From: Cannabis sativa
Taxonomy: Eukaryota > Streptophyta > Magnoliopsida > Rosales > Cannabaceae
NCBI RefSeq assembly: GCF_029168945.1
Contig: NC_083603.1
Coordinates: forward strand, 17,546,001 to 17,610,000
Length of the DNA stretch: 64,000 nt
Direction of reading: 5' to 3'
Below the pieces are notes generated by a model that saw only the letters and a program-made list of their open reading frames with translations, had not been told where the DNA came from and ran no database searches. Positions 34,651-45,190 of the stretch are shown here, piece after piece (position 1 is the first letter of the stretch; the number at the start of each line of letters is the position of its first letter). Made by a program: the position numbers and the translations under genes.

Positions 34651-35979
34651 ATGGTAAGTAGAGTTTGCATGTTTTTATTTATCTATGCTTTATTTTTTTG
34701 CTTTGATTTTCTTAAGTTTATCTCTTTATAGATGCACATAGCAGAATATGGACACTCAATGAATCTTACAGACTGAAAATTTTAGAAAATTAGAGAATGT
34801 ATTTTTGCCATCTTTATTACACTACTCACTGTGTGCGAAGTCACTCTTGGTCACTTTTTATTAGTATACCAATTTACGAGAATGTTAAATCAATTTAATT
34901 TTGATGATGGCCTTTTTGCTAAGGCTAATGTTGTTTGATTGGTTTCGGGAGGCCTTTATGTAATATTGGATATGAAGTTGAATCTATAAAATGGAGACAT
35001 AATAGAAAAGTGCTATTTTAGCTATTCTATTCTACAAATTAGTTAACTTGTTATTAGAACATCTACGGTCGTGTATCAAATCATTATGCTGCCTGCTTTA
35101 ATGCTCTGCTAATTTATAAACAATGGCTTTTTTTTTTCCGCCAGGCGTTTTGATTTTAGTGGAACTAAATGTGTTAATGTATGTTTAACACGTTTACTTG
35201 ATATGCTCGTGTTGAGATTGTGAAGTTAGTCCATATAAATTAAAATGATTCAAGAACAATAAAGGAGTTTGGAAAAAGGTTTTAAATAATTATGTATGAA
35301 ATTGTGGGGGACAGATTGAGTGACCAATTCTGCTTTGAAGAATACACTTGATAAAAAGTAACATTTGAAGGCACCTCAACTTAGGCTCTCTATGCGGAAT
35401 TTATTTTTCATTTACCTTAACAATGTTTAGTACTAAGATGATGATTGAGAATTGTCTATTTCCTCATTATTGCTGTGGTACTTGCCTCAACTCATTCAAT
35501 CTTATTTAAACTCCAACTTAGTTTAACAGTGTACATGAACGACAGATAATGAATCTCCTGGGCAAGTGATTGTTTTAGGTTGAGAAGCACATAAAGTAGA
35601 ATTTTGGTTGCATGATACAATATAATTGCTAAAATTAATTCCATGTTGTGTTGAATATGGAATTGCTAAGGAAAAGCATGGGAACATGGTCTTGATGTTG
35701 TGATTGTTTGAGCTTAGGAAACTTTCCTTTTAATCTTTTTATACCTACAATATTATCATATTATCAAAGTTGCATATTTGCAATTTATTAAATTTGATAT
35801 CTCATTTAAACTTTTGTAACTTGTAGCTTTTGTGAAACTGGCAGTGCCGGATATTTTTTGCTTAACTCTTGGACACCCAAAAAGCATTAGAATATTCCTT
35901 CCGTTGAAATGAGCAGGTATGTTGTTAAATTTCTTGCTAACCTTTCCTTTTCGAAGAAATGGTGTATTGACATGTACAG
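34651..35979 (+). other. Probable intronic or intergenic AT-rich sequence
   Basis: No coding region is supported. A possible short exon lies between an acceptor-like GGCAG (35844) and a donor-like GAGCAG|GTATG (about 35917), and another acceptor-like ACAG at 35979 precedes the aminotransferase frame. These would fit a spliced 5' untranslated region but are not proof. Confidence 0.35.
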
Positions 35980-36033
35980 TATTTGATGGTGGCTTTTTCA
36001 CAAAATGAAGTTTGTGCTGAGAAATTAAGAGCC

Positions 36034-37881
36034 ATGCGCCTCATTGTGCCACTCCAAGGTGTGGTGCAAGGTAGAGGCGGCCTTATTTGGGGCTCTCTTA
36101 TCCCCTGCGCCCTCTTCTACTTCCTCCAGTTCTACCTCAAACGAAACCGTCCTCCAAGTACCTCCTCGAATCCTCCGTCGCCATCTCAGTCTTCCTCCAA
36201 TCTTCTCGAACTCCAAAGGTCGTCTTCCAGGTCAAACTTGTCCAGTCGTGGATCCATAGGCCGAGTCACACTATCCACCCGGGGAAGTTTGATTGCAAAA
36301 CCAAATGACTCCCCTTACTATATTGGGCTGGATAAGGTTAGGGAGGATCCTTATGACAGATTGGGTAACCCAAATGGGGTAATTGAGCTCGGTTTGGCCG
36401 AGAACAAGGTGAGTCTCTCTTTCGATCTGATTAGCTACTTGAGTATTATTGACTGTCAATTTTGTTTACTTTGGCTTGGTTTCAACCGTTGCAGTTGAGT
36501 TTTGATCTTATTGAGAAATGGGTTTCTGGGAATTGGACTAATTCGATAATTGGAACCAATGGTGGCGATTTGAATATTAGCAGCATTGCAGCATACCAAC
36601 CGTTCGATGGATTGACTGAACTGAAAGTGGTGTGTTGAACTTCTTTAATCTCTTCACACGGGTTATTTTGTTTATAGTAATATAAATTATATGTGATATA
36701 GTTTACAATTGACTTTGTAGGCTATTGCTGATTTCATGACTCGGGTCGTGGAAAGAACTATCACATTTGACCCGTCTCAAATGGTGTTAACTGCTGGAGC
36801 AACCCCTGCTACTGAAATTTTAAGCTTTTGCTTAGCAGACAATGGAAACGCATTTCTTGTTCCCACACCTTATTATCCCGGGTAATGGTGATTATACTGC
36901 CATCTTATAATGCTCCATCTTGTAATAATGGTGAAATTATTTTTCTAAACAAGAACGGAACCAATTTCAGATCGTTATATATTGCATTAATCTTTTTGTT
37001 GTCCAATTACAAAACAAATCTGCAGCTTCGATAGAGACATTAGATGGCGAGCTGGGGTGGAGCTAATTCCTGTTCATTGCCGTAGCGCTGATAACTTTGC
37101 TTTGAACATTACTGTGCTTGATCAAGCATTTAATCAGGCAAGAAAGCGAGGAGTAAAAGTTCGTGGAATTCTAATTTCAAATCCTGTTAATCCTGTTGGC
37201 AATGTACTGTCTCGGGAAACACTTTGTGGTATTTTAGACTTTGCCCAGGAGAAGAACATCCATGTTATATCTGATGAAATATTTGCTGGGTCCATGTATG
37301 GAAATGAGGAGTTTGTGAGCATGGCAGAAATTATTGAGACAGAGAATTTTGAAAAGAGCAGGGTTCACATAATATACGGACTGTCGAAAGACCTATCTAT
37401 TCCGGGCTTTAGAGTTGGTGTTATTTATTCTTACAACGAGAATGTTTTGGCCGCTGCAAAAAAGTTAACAAGATTTTCTTCAATCTCTGCTCCGGCCCAG
37501 CGTCTTCTAGTATCGATGCTTTTAGATACGAGATTCCTTGAGGATTACATGAAGATAAACAAAGAAAGGATACGTAATATGCATAACTTATTTGTAGCAG
37601 GTTTGGGGCAATTAGGTATCAAGTGCGCAAAGAGTAGTGCTGGTTTCTACTGTTGGGCAAATATGAGTGGGTTTATTCCATCATACAGTGAGAAAGGGGA
37701 ACTTGAGTTATGGGAAAAGCTGTTGAATGTTTCTAAGATCAATGTAACTCCTGGTTCAGCTTGCCACTGCATAGAGCCGGGCTGGTTTCGTTGTTGTTTT
37801 ACTACTATAGCTGAAGATGATATCCCTGTAGTTATGGACCGGATCCGCAGAATTACCGAAACTAGTATATCTCACAGTTAA
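36034..37881 (+). CDS. ACS10/ACS12-like aminotransferase (four exons)
   Basis: This is a PLP-dependent class I/II aminotransferase of the plant ACS10/ACS12 group, which resembles ACC synthase but is known in Arabidopsis to lack ACC-synthase activity. Exons are 36034-36408, 36495-36629, 36721-36881 and 37026-37881, all with GT/AG introns, giving 508 residues. Residues 4-16 hold [12 protein letters not shown], then a hydrophobic membrane-anchor-like segment (17-35) and a Ser-rich linker (about 40-85). The fold follows: NPVNPVG (276-282), Asp307, Tyr315, PLP Lys345 in [11 protein letters not shown], Arg353, and carboxylate-binding Arg479 in GWFRCCF. The group has GLSKDL where true ACC synthases read SLSKDM. 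An in-frame ATG at 35986 would add 16 residues; 36034 is chosen because the conserved N-terminus begins there. Substrate is unknown. The gene looks intact. Confidence 0.93.
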
Positions 37882-38489
37882 ATTATTTGTTCATTTATTG
37901 TTTTATTTTTTCTTTCTTCTTCTCAATCACCTTGTTTTACAATTTTGAACTCTTTTGGGCTTTCAGCCTTAGAAGTAAGGGATTTAGATATAAAGTTTTC
38001 TGGTGAAGTTTCATATAATATCATTATCAGCTAAAATCTCTTTTACAATGCACTTTTTCAATTAATTTAGGATAAGAAAACTAAAATGCTTCAGAAACTA
38101 ATTGGAGAACAACTCATTCCAAAGTGATGTTGAAACTTGGTTGAAGTGTCAGCTTTGTTTTTACCATGCCAGCTTCAGTCGGGGCAATTGCTTCCTCTTG
38201 ATGCCCATTTCTTCTATCATCTTGTTGCCATATCCAAAGATGCAGCACCCAAAAGCTCCCCCCTTTGTGAATTCCTATCATAAAGTTACATCCCAAAAGG
38301 TAAAATATGTGTTTAAGATTACCTTGTGAAAAGTAGCAGATGATAGTGCATTAATCTGAATAATCTGTATGGGTTATTTTTTATTGTTCCTTGCTTTATT
38401 GTTTTCAATTTTTTGTTATAGTGGAGTGTTTTTATAACAATCTTCTTTCATGGCATATGATAGCATCATTAGATAATAGTCTTAGATTC
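37882..38489. other. Convergent intergenic region
   Basis: This is the roughly 600 bp between the 3' ends of the aminotransferase and DUF688 genes. It should hold both 3' untranslated regions; T-rich stretches follow the aminotransferase stop. No further gene is seen. Confidence 0.5.
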
Positions 38490-39368
38490 TCAGGTAATAA
38501 TGGCATTGACAGTAAGAGCATGGGATAAGAGGTTTACCATTGACAGATTCTGTTTTCTCATTTGAACAGCCTTTCTTCGGTAGCTCCTCCTTCGGCTCAT
38601 CATTATCAGCTCCCCTAGTGTTTGTGGCCTCCTTATCATGTGACTGTCGTTATTTTGATGATCAAACTTTTGATTCCACACTTCTTGCGGTGCCTCAAAC
38701 TCCTCTGGTTGCCCAACCTTTCCAAGAAATCCAGAATTAGGTGGAATCAATGGGAAGAGGCATTCCAGGAAAGAAGCCCCCACAAGGCTTGAATGTCCAG
38801 TTGCATAGCTGCCTGTACTGCTATCTGTTTCTGATGCTAGTGAAGATGGGGAGTCTAGCATATCACTGTTGATGTCTTCAGTTAAATAAGTGTTGTGTGC
38901 TGGACCAGCGGCAGAAGTCGCAGCCGACACCAGGCAGTTTGCTAGGACAGAAGGAGAATGATATGATTCATCTGTTTCCGAACCAAATGTTTCGAGATCC
39001 ATTTTAAACAGACTTCGATTATCATATTCTCCATCATTATTATCACTGCTGCTGTAATCTTTGTCATTTTCATCAACTTCATCATCCTTGGAGAAGTAAC
39101 CATATGTTGGTGGTAATGGAAAAAGTGCAGTTAGTGATTCTTTTGGTGGCTGTGAAAAAGAAGGTAGTGGTGTCCCTGGCTTTTCTTCCCACTGGAAAGG
39201 AACTGAGGCAATGAGCTTGAGTGGAGGAGTGGAAATTGGTGTAGGTGAAGTAACCTCTGGTTTCCAGTCCTTTTTAGGCATCCCTGGCCTTACTTCCCAT
39301 AGAAATGGAACTGAAGGTGGTTGCCTTACCTTCTTCCCTGAAGTCTGTCCCCATTCTATCTCTGCCAT
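38490..39368 (-). CDS. DUF688 family protein
   Basis: This is a single-exon 292-residue plant protein. Two copies of the family signature are visible: SVPFLWEVRPGMPKKDW (19-35) and SVPFQWEEKPGTPLPSF (55-71). An acidic, Ser/Asp/Asn-rich, probably disordered region follows (about 94-117), then Ser/Thr-rich sequence, and a basic C-terminal stretch with SRRRSYRRK (about 257-266) that could be a nuclear-localisation signal. No signal peptide or membrane segment is seen. DUF688 proteins have no established biochemical function, so none is assigned. The start is the first ATG, 16 codons before the first signature. It converges on the aminotransferase gene. I see no break. An extra 3' intron cannot be excluded. 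Confidence 0.85.
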   Translation of the reverse strand: MAEIEWGQTSGKKVRQPPSVPFLWEVRPGMPKKDWKPEVTSPTPISTPPLKLIASVPFQWEEKPGTPLPSFSQPPKESLTALFPLPPTYGYFSKDDEVDENDKDYSSSDNNDGEYDNRSLFKMDLETFGSETDESYHSPSVLANCLVSAATSAAGPAHNTYLTEDINSDMLDSPSSLASETDSSTGSYATGHSSLVGASFLECLFPLIPPNSGFLGKVGQPEEFEAPQEVWNQKFDHQNNDSHMIRRPQTLGELIMMSRRRSYRRKAVQMRKQNLSMVNLLSHALTVNAIIT

Positions 39369-39406
39369 TTCACAAATCTATGCTACTATTTTTCAGGCCA
39401 ATCTCC

Positions 39407-39417
39407 TTTATATAAGG
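39407..39417 (-). promoter_or_regulatory. Possible TATA box of the DUF688 gene
   Basis: On the minus strand it reads CCTTATATAAA, about 40 bp upstream of the start codon. That would leave a very short 5' untranslated region, so the match may be chance in AT-rich sequence. Confidence 0.3.
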
Positions 39418-39783
39418 TTACCTTGGTGGGTTAGAAAAGCTTGCTACTAACTTTGTTTATCTACAACTGCCATCTAATCCATCATCTTTGGAAGTGATTA
39501 AGCTCACCTGCTCTTTTTCCTTCTCTATTAACAAACTAACAAATCCATAGAACCCTTTGTCAAAATTACCCAATTCGTCGATAATTAAGCATATGTAAAT
39601 AATTGCCCTGGCTAGTTCCTTTAAACAAATTACTTCTTTCACCAAACAATGATGACGAAACATACATAAATAGATCATTGATTTCATAATATAATAATGT
39701 AACTTATTTAGCTAGAAAGGGTAATAAATAAATCATAAAAAAACAATCTATATATACAATGCAAACATAACAATTTATATCAA
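39418..39783. other. Upstream region of the DUF688 gene
   Basis: This is AT-rich sequence with no supported gene. It presumably carries the DUF688 promoter and ends at the Helitron. Confidence 0.4.
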
Positions 39784-41046
39784 TCTATATATATATATTT
39801 ATATATTAAAAGTGCCTAGCATTAGGTTTGATCTCCCGTTAACAAATAAACCCAATAATTAAACTTAAAAAATTAAACAATCCTTTAAATATTAATAATC
39901 TCTTTTTAAATTAAAAAAATCATCTTAACTATATCTTTCTAACAAACCTATTTTGGGAGAATATTAATAATTTTTTTTATTTATTTTTTAAAAAAATCTT
40001 TATTTTTTTTTATTCATAATGTGATATTATTCTTTTTAATTGCTTTATTAATTTCTTTTCTATTCTAATGAGAAGAAATTTTTGGCAATAGAGAGTCATC
40101 AAATGTAGTCCAAGTGTTGGTGTTAATTCGGCCCGATGATTCAAGTGTCATGGTTTAGCAAAAATACCACTTCTATCTTTGTGTGATTGCAGATATACCA
40201 CTTCTATCATTGACCCACTTTTTAGCTTTATAAATGAAGATGTTCATATAATATTAACACTTTACAAAATATTTATAGATATAAACTTACATTACAATGC
40301 TATGTTAAAAAAAGAACTAAATAGAATTAGGTTTGATCTCCCGTTAACAAATAAACCCAATAATTAAACCCAAAAAATTAAACAATCCTTTAAATATTAA
40401 TAATCTCTTTTTAAATTAAAAAAATCATCTTAACTATATCTTTCTAACAAACCTATTTTGGGAGAATATTAATAATTTTTTTTATTTATTTTTTAAAAAA
40501 ATCTTTATTTTTTTTTATTCATAATGTGATGTTATTCTTTTTAATTGCTTTATTAATTTCTTTTCTATTCTAATGAGAAGAAATTTTTAACAATAGAGAG
40601 TCATCAAATGTAGTCCAAGTGTTGGTGTTAATTCGGCCCGATGATTCAAGTGTCATGGTTTAGCAAAAATACCACTTCTATCTTTGTGTGATTGCAGATA
40701 TACCACTTCTGTCATTGACCCACTTTTTAGCTTTATAAATGAAAATGTTCATATAATATTAACACTTTACAAAATATTTATAGATATAAACTTACATTAC
40801 AATGCTATGTTAAAAAAAGAACTAAATAGAATAATCTACTACTCCAATAATAAATTTATTTATAATTTTATAATTACACTAATATTATTTTTAATACATT
40901 ATTAAATAATATTTCAAATATAAATATTTAATTTTTTCAAACAAAAAATTTGAAATCTTTAAAAATAAAATATATTCAAAATCTTAAAAAGACTAAAATC
41001 TTAAATAAAACTATCAATACGTGGCTCGGCACGTACATTCACCTAG
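39784..41046 (+). mobile_element. Non-autonomous Helitron
   Basis: The left end reads A|TCTATATATATATATTTATA, then ATTAAAAGTGCC, a common plant Helitron start. The right end has a hairpin with arms TACGTG and CACGTA around GCTCGG (about 41021-41038), then CATTCAC and the terminal CTAG, followed by T. Insertion between A and T without target duplication fits Helitrons. No Rep/helicase coding is present. The interior is a 505-bp tandem duplication. The left boundary is uncertain by a few bases because TCTATATA-like words are frequent nearby. Confidence 0.65.
39821..40831. repeat. 505-bp tandem duplication inside the Helitron
   Basis: Unit 1 (39821-40325) and unit 2 (40326-40831) both start ATTAGGTTTGATCTCCCGTT. 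Period is exactly 505 bp and the units differ at only a few positions by eye (for example ATGATATTATTC against ATGATGTTATTC). The short open frames in each unit (near 40179 and 40684) repeat with them and are not genes. Confidence 0.92.
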
Positions 41047-41351
41047 TATATATATATATATATAAAGCACAGATAAGATATAATTACTCCAAATATTATT
41101 ATCCATTTTCTCTTTAATTTTCTTATTATTTTAATTTTTTATTAAATTTATAAATAAAAAAATTATTTCATATTCCATTTTTAATTTTTTTTTTAAAGTA
41201 TACAATTTGGTTTACTCCATTAGTTTTTACATGGATTCTTATGTAAATTTTAATTGCTATTCAAGTTGTTATATATAGATTTTTCCTAAAAATACAAAAA
41301 AAAAAATAAAATAATAAAATAAAAAAATAAAATTGAAGTGTAAAAATGATT

Positions 41352-41387
<36 letters not shown>

Positions 41388-41399
41388 TCATTTTTTTAA
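41047..41399. other. AT-rich spacer with TA microsatellites
   Basis: TA runs lie at about 41047-41065 and 41360-41384. No gene is seen. Confidence 0.5.
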
Positions 41400-41900
41400 A
41401 CAATAAACACTGAATATGATAAGAATTTGATAAATCTAAATTATTTTGACATCTACCGTGCACTAATTGTTAATTTATGTGCTACATACATGAATCAAAG
41501 ATGCCTAAAAAAAATTAGACTATAAACTAATAATATTCTCTAATAAAGATCTTAAGTGATTATAACAAAAATAGAATCTCTTTAGACAATGAATAAATCA
41601 CGGCCAAATAATCAGAAGAAGTAATAAATAATTCAAATATAAGAGACCAATCCAATGCAACCGTTAAAAGTTACAATTTTTGTTTACATTACTGCAGAAC
41701 TCCCTACAAAGAGAAACAAATAGTAAGTACATAATACTAGTAAAAAAAAAAATAATAGATAAAATTAAAAAAAATTATCTTAAACTCGAATACTTCAAAA
41801 AAGAATTTATTCAAATTTGTTAAATTTTTGACAACTACATCAAATAAAATTTTAACATAACATACTAATAAACATTAACATAACCAAACACTATTATACA
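41400..41900 (-). pseudogene. LINE 3' fragment, first copy
   Basis: On the minus strand the piece near 41440-41520 matches the decayed RNase H-end sequence found at 44521-44880. Shared words include ATGAATCAAAGATGCCT (against ATGAATCAGAGATGCCT) and GAGACCAATCCAATGCAACC. Homology continues to about 41900. It is a truncated, non-coding remnant. Confidence 0.55.
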
Positions 41901-42289
41901 TAACAAAACAAATCACATATAAAAAATAAATATTATTTAAACAAACCCAACAAATTATTTTAATTGTTTTTCTAAAAGTTATTTTTATTGTTATTATTAT
42001 ATAATATAAAAGTAAATACTATCACATGAACATATTATTTATCTGTTGGACAGTGACTAAAATTGATTTCATAATAACTGTCTATTTACTATGGTGTCGT
42101 TTGGGTAACACTTTTGTTTTCTAACTTTTTAATCACAAAATTAAAGTAAAATTTTTGTTTTAAAAAATTTTATTTTTGAAAAACAAATATGCGTTTTGTA
42201 ACCACTTTTGTTTTTCAATTTTAAAAATAAAAAACAAAAGTGTGTTCTGTAAAGTTCATTGTCATTTTTATTTTTTGATTTGATTTAAG
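41901..42289. other. AT-rich sequence with an inverted-repeat arm
   Basis: No gene is seen. From about 42090 the words GTGTCGTTTGGG and ATTTTTGTTTT introduce an A/T-homopolymer-rich arm that pairs loosely with 42460-42560, on the other side of the GGGTC-rich core. Confidence 0.4.
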
Positions 42290-42382
42290 TCGGGTCTAGG
42301 TCCGGAGTCAATTTTGGGTTCGGGTCAGGGGCCAAGTTCAGTGCCAGGGCCGGGATCAGGTTTGGGTGCAGTGCGGGTCTAG
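42290..42382. repeat. GGGTC/GGTTCGGG-rich degenerate minisatellite
   Basis: A ~90-bp GC-rich patch made of variants of CGGGTCxxGG sits in very AT-rich surroundings. It is flanked by loosely inverted AT-rich arms (42241-42270 against 42480-42515), which suggests a MITE-like element, but no clean terminal repeat or target duplication was found. Confidence 0.5.
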
Positions 42383-42559
42383 TCAAAGTCCAAAATATCA
42401 ATTAAAAAAGCTGTTTAAAAAAATATTGAAAGTAATTTTTTTTTTCAAAATTTTAATTCTCAATTAAAAAAAATTAAAAAATGAAAACAGTTTTATAGAA
42501 CATGATTTTGAAAAATATTTTTACTTTTCTAATTTTAAAAACAAAAAACTAATTAAAAA

Positions 42560-43050
42560 AGCGTTCACTAATTAATTGACCGTAAGACCTTAGAAATGGT
42601 CCCACGTAAGGGGCGATTGACCTAATCTAGGCTCAATTAATTGAACCTTGAATTGAACACTTGGATTCTGAGGTAATTTAGACTAGCGCTCTTTTGGAGG
42701 CATGATGCTGAAATCTAACTCACCTGGAGAAAAAGAAATGGTAACCTGGGATAAAAACATAGGATTTTCTTGAGGATAGTTAGTTTAATTAAGGAGTTCT
42801 GACCAAGCCGCATCTCGCAAAGAGTGACGTTTGCCATCAAGGATCTTGTCTATAAACTGTTTATAGCGAGCCAAAACATCATCTCAATTAAGATTTTCAT
42901 TAAATAACTTAATTTTCTCATCATTTATTTTTAATATTGTTTTTGGTTGATTAGACCGTGGGTTGAAGGAAAAGACAAATAATTTTGAGTTTTTCCCTTC
43001 TAAAATCTCTAGAAATTCTAATTAAAACTTAGACAGAGACATTTTTTGTC
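42560..43050 (-). pseudogene. Unidentified decayed coding stretch
   Basis: On the minus strand one frame reads with only a few stops and protein-like composition, including KTILKINDEKIKLFNENLN, DDVLARYKQFIDKILDGKRH and SLRDAAWSELLN. I do not recognise it with confidence. A mobile element, an endogenous pararetrovirus remnant or a captured host-gene fragment are all possible. It is clearly broken. Confidence 0.35.
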
Positions 43051-43761
43051 AGAAATAAAAATACTTCAAAGATTCTGAAATTATGGGAAGAACTTAATTC
43101 AGTGGGGGAAAAAGACTGCTTGAAAGACTTAAAAATAATTCCTTTACTACTTCAAATCAAAATCGTGCAAAACTAAAGCAAGAAAAATAACGCAAAAAAG
43201 AAGACATAAAGAGAGTTAAAGATGAAAACTCATCGAATTCTGGGTTAATCTTATAGCGTTGATGATTTCTGACTCAGAACCTTTGGTATTAAAAGTCCAG
43301 GATGTAGCGTGATCGAGTTTGGAAAAAAATAGTTCCAGCAATGTAAAATGTCACTAATAAAGAGTCTTACATTATTTAATTTAATAATTATTATAAAATA
43401 TTACTAGTCATTTATAAAATGCTATTACAAAGTAATATTAGACACTGACTAATAGTAATGTTCAATCAATAATCAATAAATATTTGCTTCTATCGACACA
43501 ATTGCCATTATGATTTATGAAGATTGTAGTGACCAACTTTTATCCATATTGCAAAAGAGGATATTTTGAAAATGAAAAGCTCCAAGGGAACAATGTACTA
43601 GTGGGCTATAGTGACTTAAGGGAAAACAAATGTGTAGTTCTCACACCATGTGTAACATGTATCCAAAGTGATAAGTTCAAATATATAGATCACTAGTCAT
43701 ATCATATGTAAAAGTAATTTTTTTTACATATAAAACTGACAGGAGAGGCTTCGTCATCATC

Positions 43762-43785
43762 ACTCTCTCTCTCTCTCTCTCTCTC
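43762..43785. repeat. (CT)12 microsatellite
   Basis: This is an uninterrupted CT run on the plus strand, next to nothing recognisable as a gene. Confidence 0.9.
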
Positions 43786-44358
43786 ACCATAGTTTCAATC
43801 AAAGCCTTTTTGAAGGTGATGTTTTCGTCTGATTCTTTGTTGGGTTGCTTCATCAAACGACCCATGTTTTTAACAAGGCTTCAGCCCAATGGACCACTTG
43901 TTCTGGATAACATCCAACTCATCTTCACGTGAGCAAAATAAAATAAAAAAAACAGCCCACGGTTATAGCTGTTAGTTTTCAATTCTTTGACCAAATGTTC
44001 AAAATTTTAGCTGCAATGCGAAATAATTTTAAATTTAAAAATTTATTTAGTAAATGTTTTTTTTTTAAAAAAAAATTAAGAAAATAACTAAATATAATAA
44101 ATTAATTTATAAAAATTATAAAAATATATTTACTATATATTATTATTTTAAAAAAATATATAATAATTAAATTAAGTTATATAATTTTTTAGTATTGTAA
44201 ATCATTAAATATGTACAATAATATTTGATATATCGTATCACTAAAAATTAATATACCGTAATAATAAAATTATATATATATAAAAAAAATTATAATAATA
44301 CTAAATTAATATTCAAAAAATATATATCATGCTAATAAAATTATATAATTTTTCTTAG

Positions 44359-44383
44359 GTGAGAGCATTACTTTTGCTCTCAT
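44359..44383. repeat. Dispersed palindromic repeat, copy 1
   Basis: The arms are GTGAGAGC and GCTCTCAT around ATTACTTTT. Flanking sequence matches the reverse complement of the region around 63828-63852, so the two are copies of one small repeat in opposite orientation, perhaps the end of a MITE. Confidence 0.55.
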
Positions 44384-44520
44384 CTATAAGAGCATTTTCT
44401 TATAGTTTTGATTGGTTAAGATAAGGAGAGATATAAAATTAAAATGAGTAAGTAAACATACAATACATACTATTAATAATGTTAATATTAATTTATTTAT
44501 TTTTTTAAAAAAAATTAACT

Positions 44521-44931
44521 TTTTTTTTTTTTTGACAATGAACTTTAATTGAAAATACTCAAAAGTTTATACATAGAGAAAAGATGAAAAATCATCTATC
44601 TAAACTAGTTTATCATCCATCCTGAGTGCACGAACTGCTAATTCATGTGTACAATAAACATGAATCAGAGATGCCTCAGGAAAACTGGATAGCAAACTAG
44701 CAAAAAAATCTAGAAAAGATCCTACTTTAAAACAAAGAAGAAGGATCTCCTAGAATATACAGTAATTGAAAATAATCAACTAGACTCAAAGGATTTATTA
44801 AGTAGCCCAATGCAAGAGACCAATCCAGTGCAACCACTAAAGCTACATAAATTTAGCTTCTGCTAATTTGTAAATCTCCTTACAAAACCAAAGAAAAATA
44901 AATAATAATTAGAACATATTATACCCATGAA

Positions 44932-45022
<91 letters not shown>

Positions 45023-45190
45023 GATAAAATGAAAAAAGATAGAGACTTATCTCCAACTCGAATACTTGAAGAGAGATTTTGTTCAAACTCGTTAAATTTT
45101 TGCCAACTCCAAAAAATAAAATCTTACATAATAAACTTACATAACATAATAATATCACCATACAAAATAACACAACAATATATAAAAAAT
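44521..45190 (-). pseudogene. LINE 3' fragment, second copy
   Basis: A poly-T run at 44521-44533 is the reverse-strand poly-A tail, preceded on that strand by TAAAGTTCATTGTC, a common plant LINE 3' end. Upstream on the minus strand the end of an RNase H-like frame reads FPEASLIHVYCTHELAVRAL then RMDDKLV and a stop (near 44675-44610). Homology to 41400-41900 continues to about 45190, interrupted by the AAT array. It is truncated and has no catalytic part. Confidence 0.65.
44932..45022. repeat. (AAT)n microsatellite, about 30 units
   Basis: This is a near-perfect AAT/ATT run of about 91 bp. It lies inside the LINE fragment at the place where the sister fragment (near 41750) has only AATAATAG. 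Open frames of poly-Ile or poly-Leu across it are artefacts. Confidence 0.95.

Larger units (their letters stand above)
43051..44520. other. AT-rich spacer
   Basis: No gene is supported. It contains a CT microsatellite at 43762-43785 (about 12 CT units) and, at 44359-44383, a palindromic GTGAGAGC...GCTCTCAT repeat related to 63828-63852. Confidence 0.5.

Noticed and set aside
36025..36308. Overlapping frames on both strands over aminotransferase exon 1
   Set aside because: They are shadows of a GC-richer exon; only the frame with [12 protein letters not shown] continues correctly through the splice sites.
39457..39687. 76-codon frame upstream of the DUF688 gene
   Set aside because: No recognisable domain, AT-rich composition, and a location in the presumed promoter.
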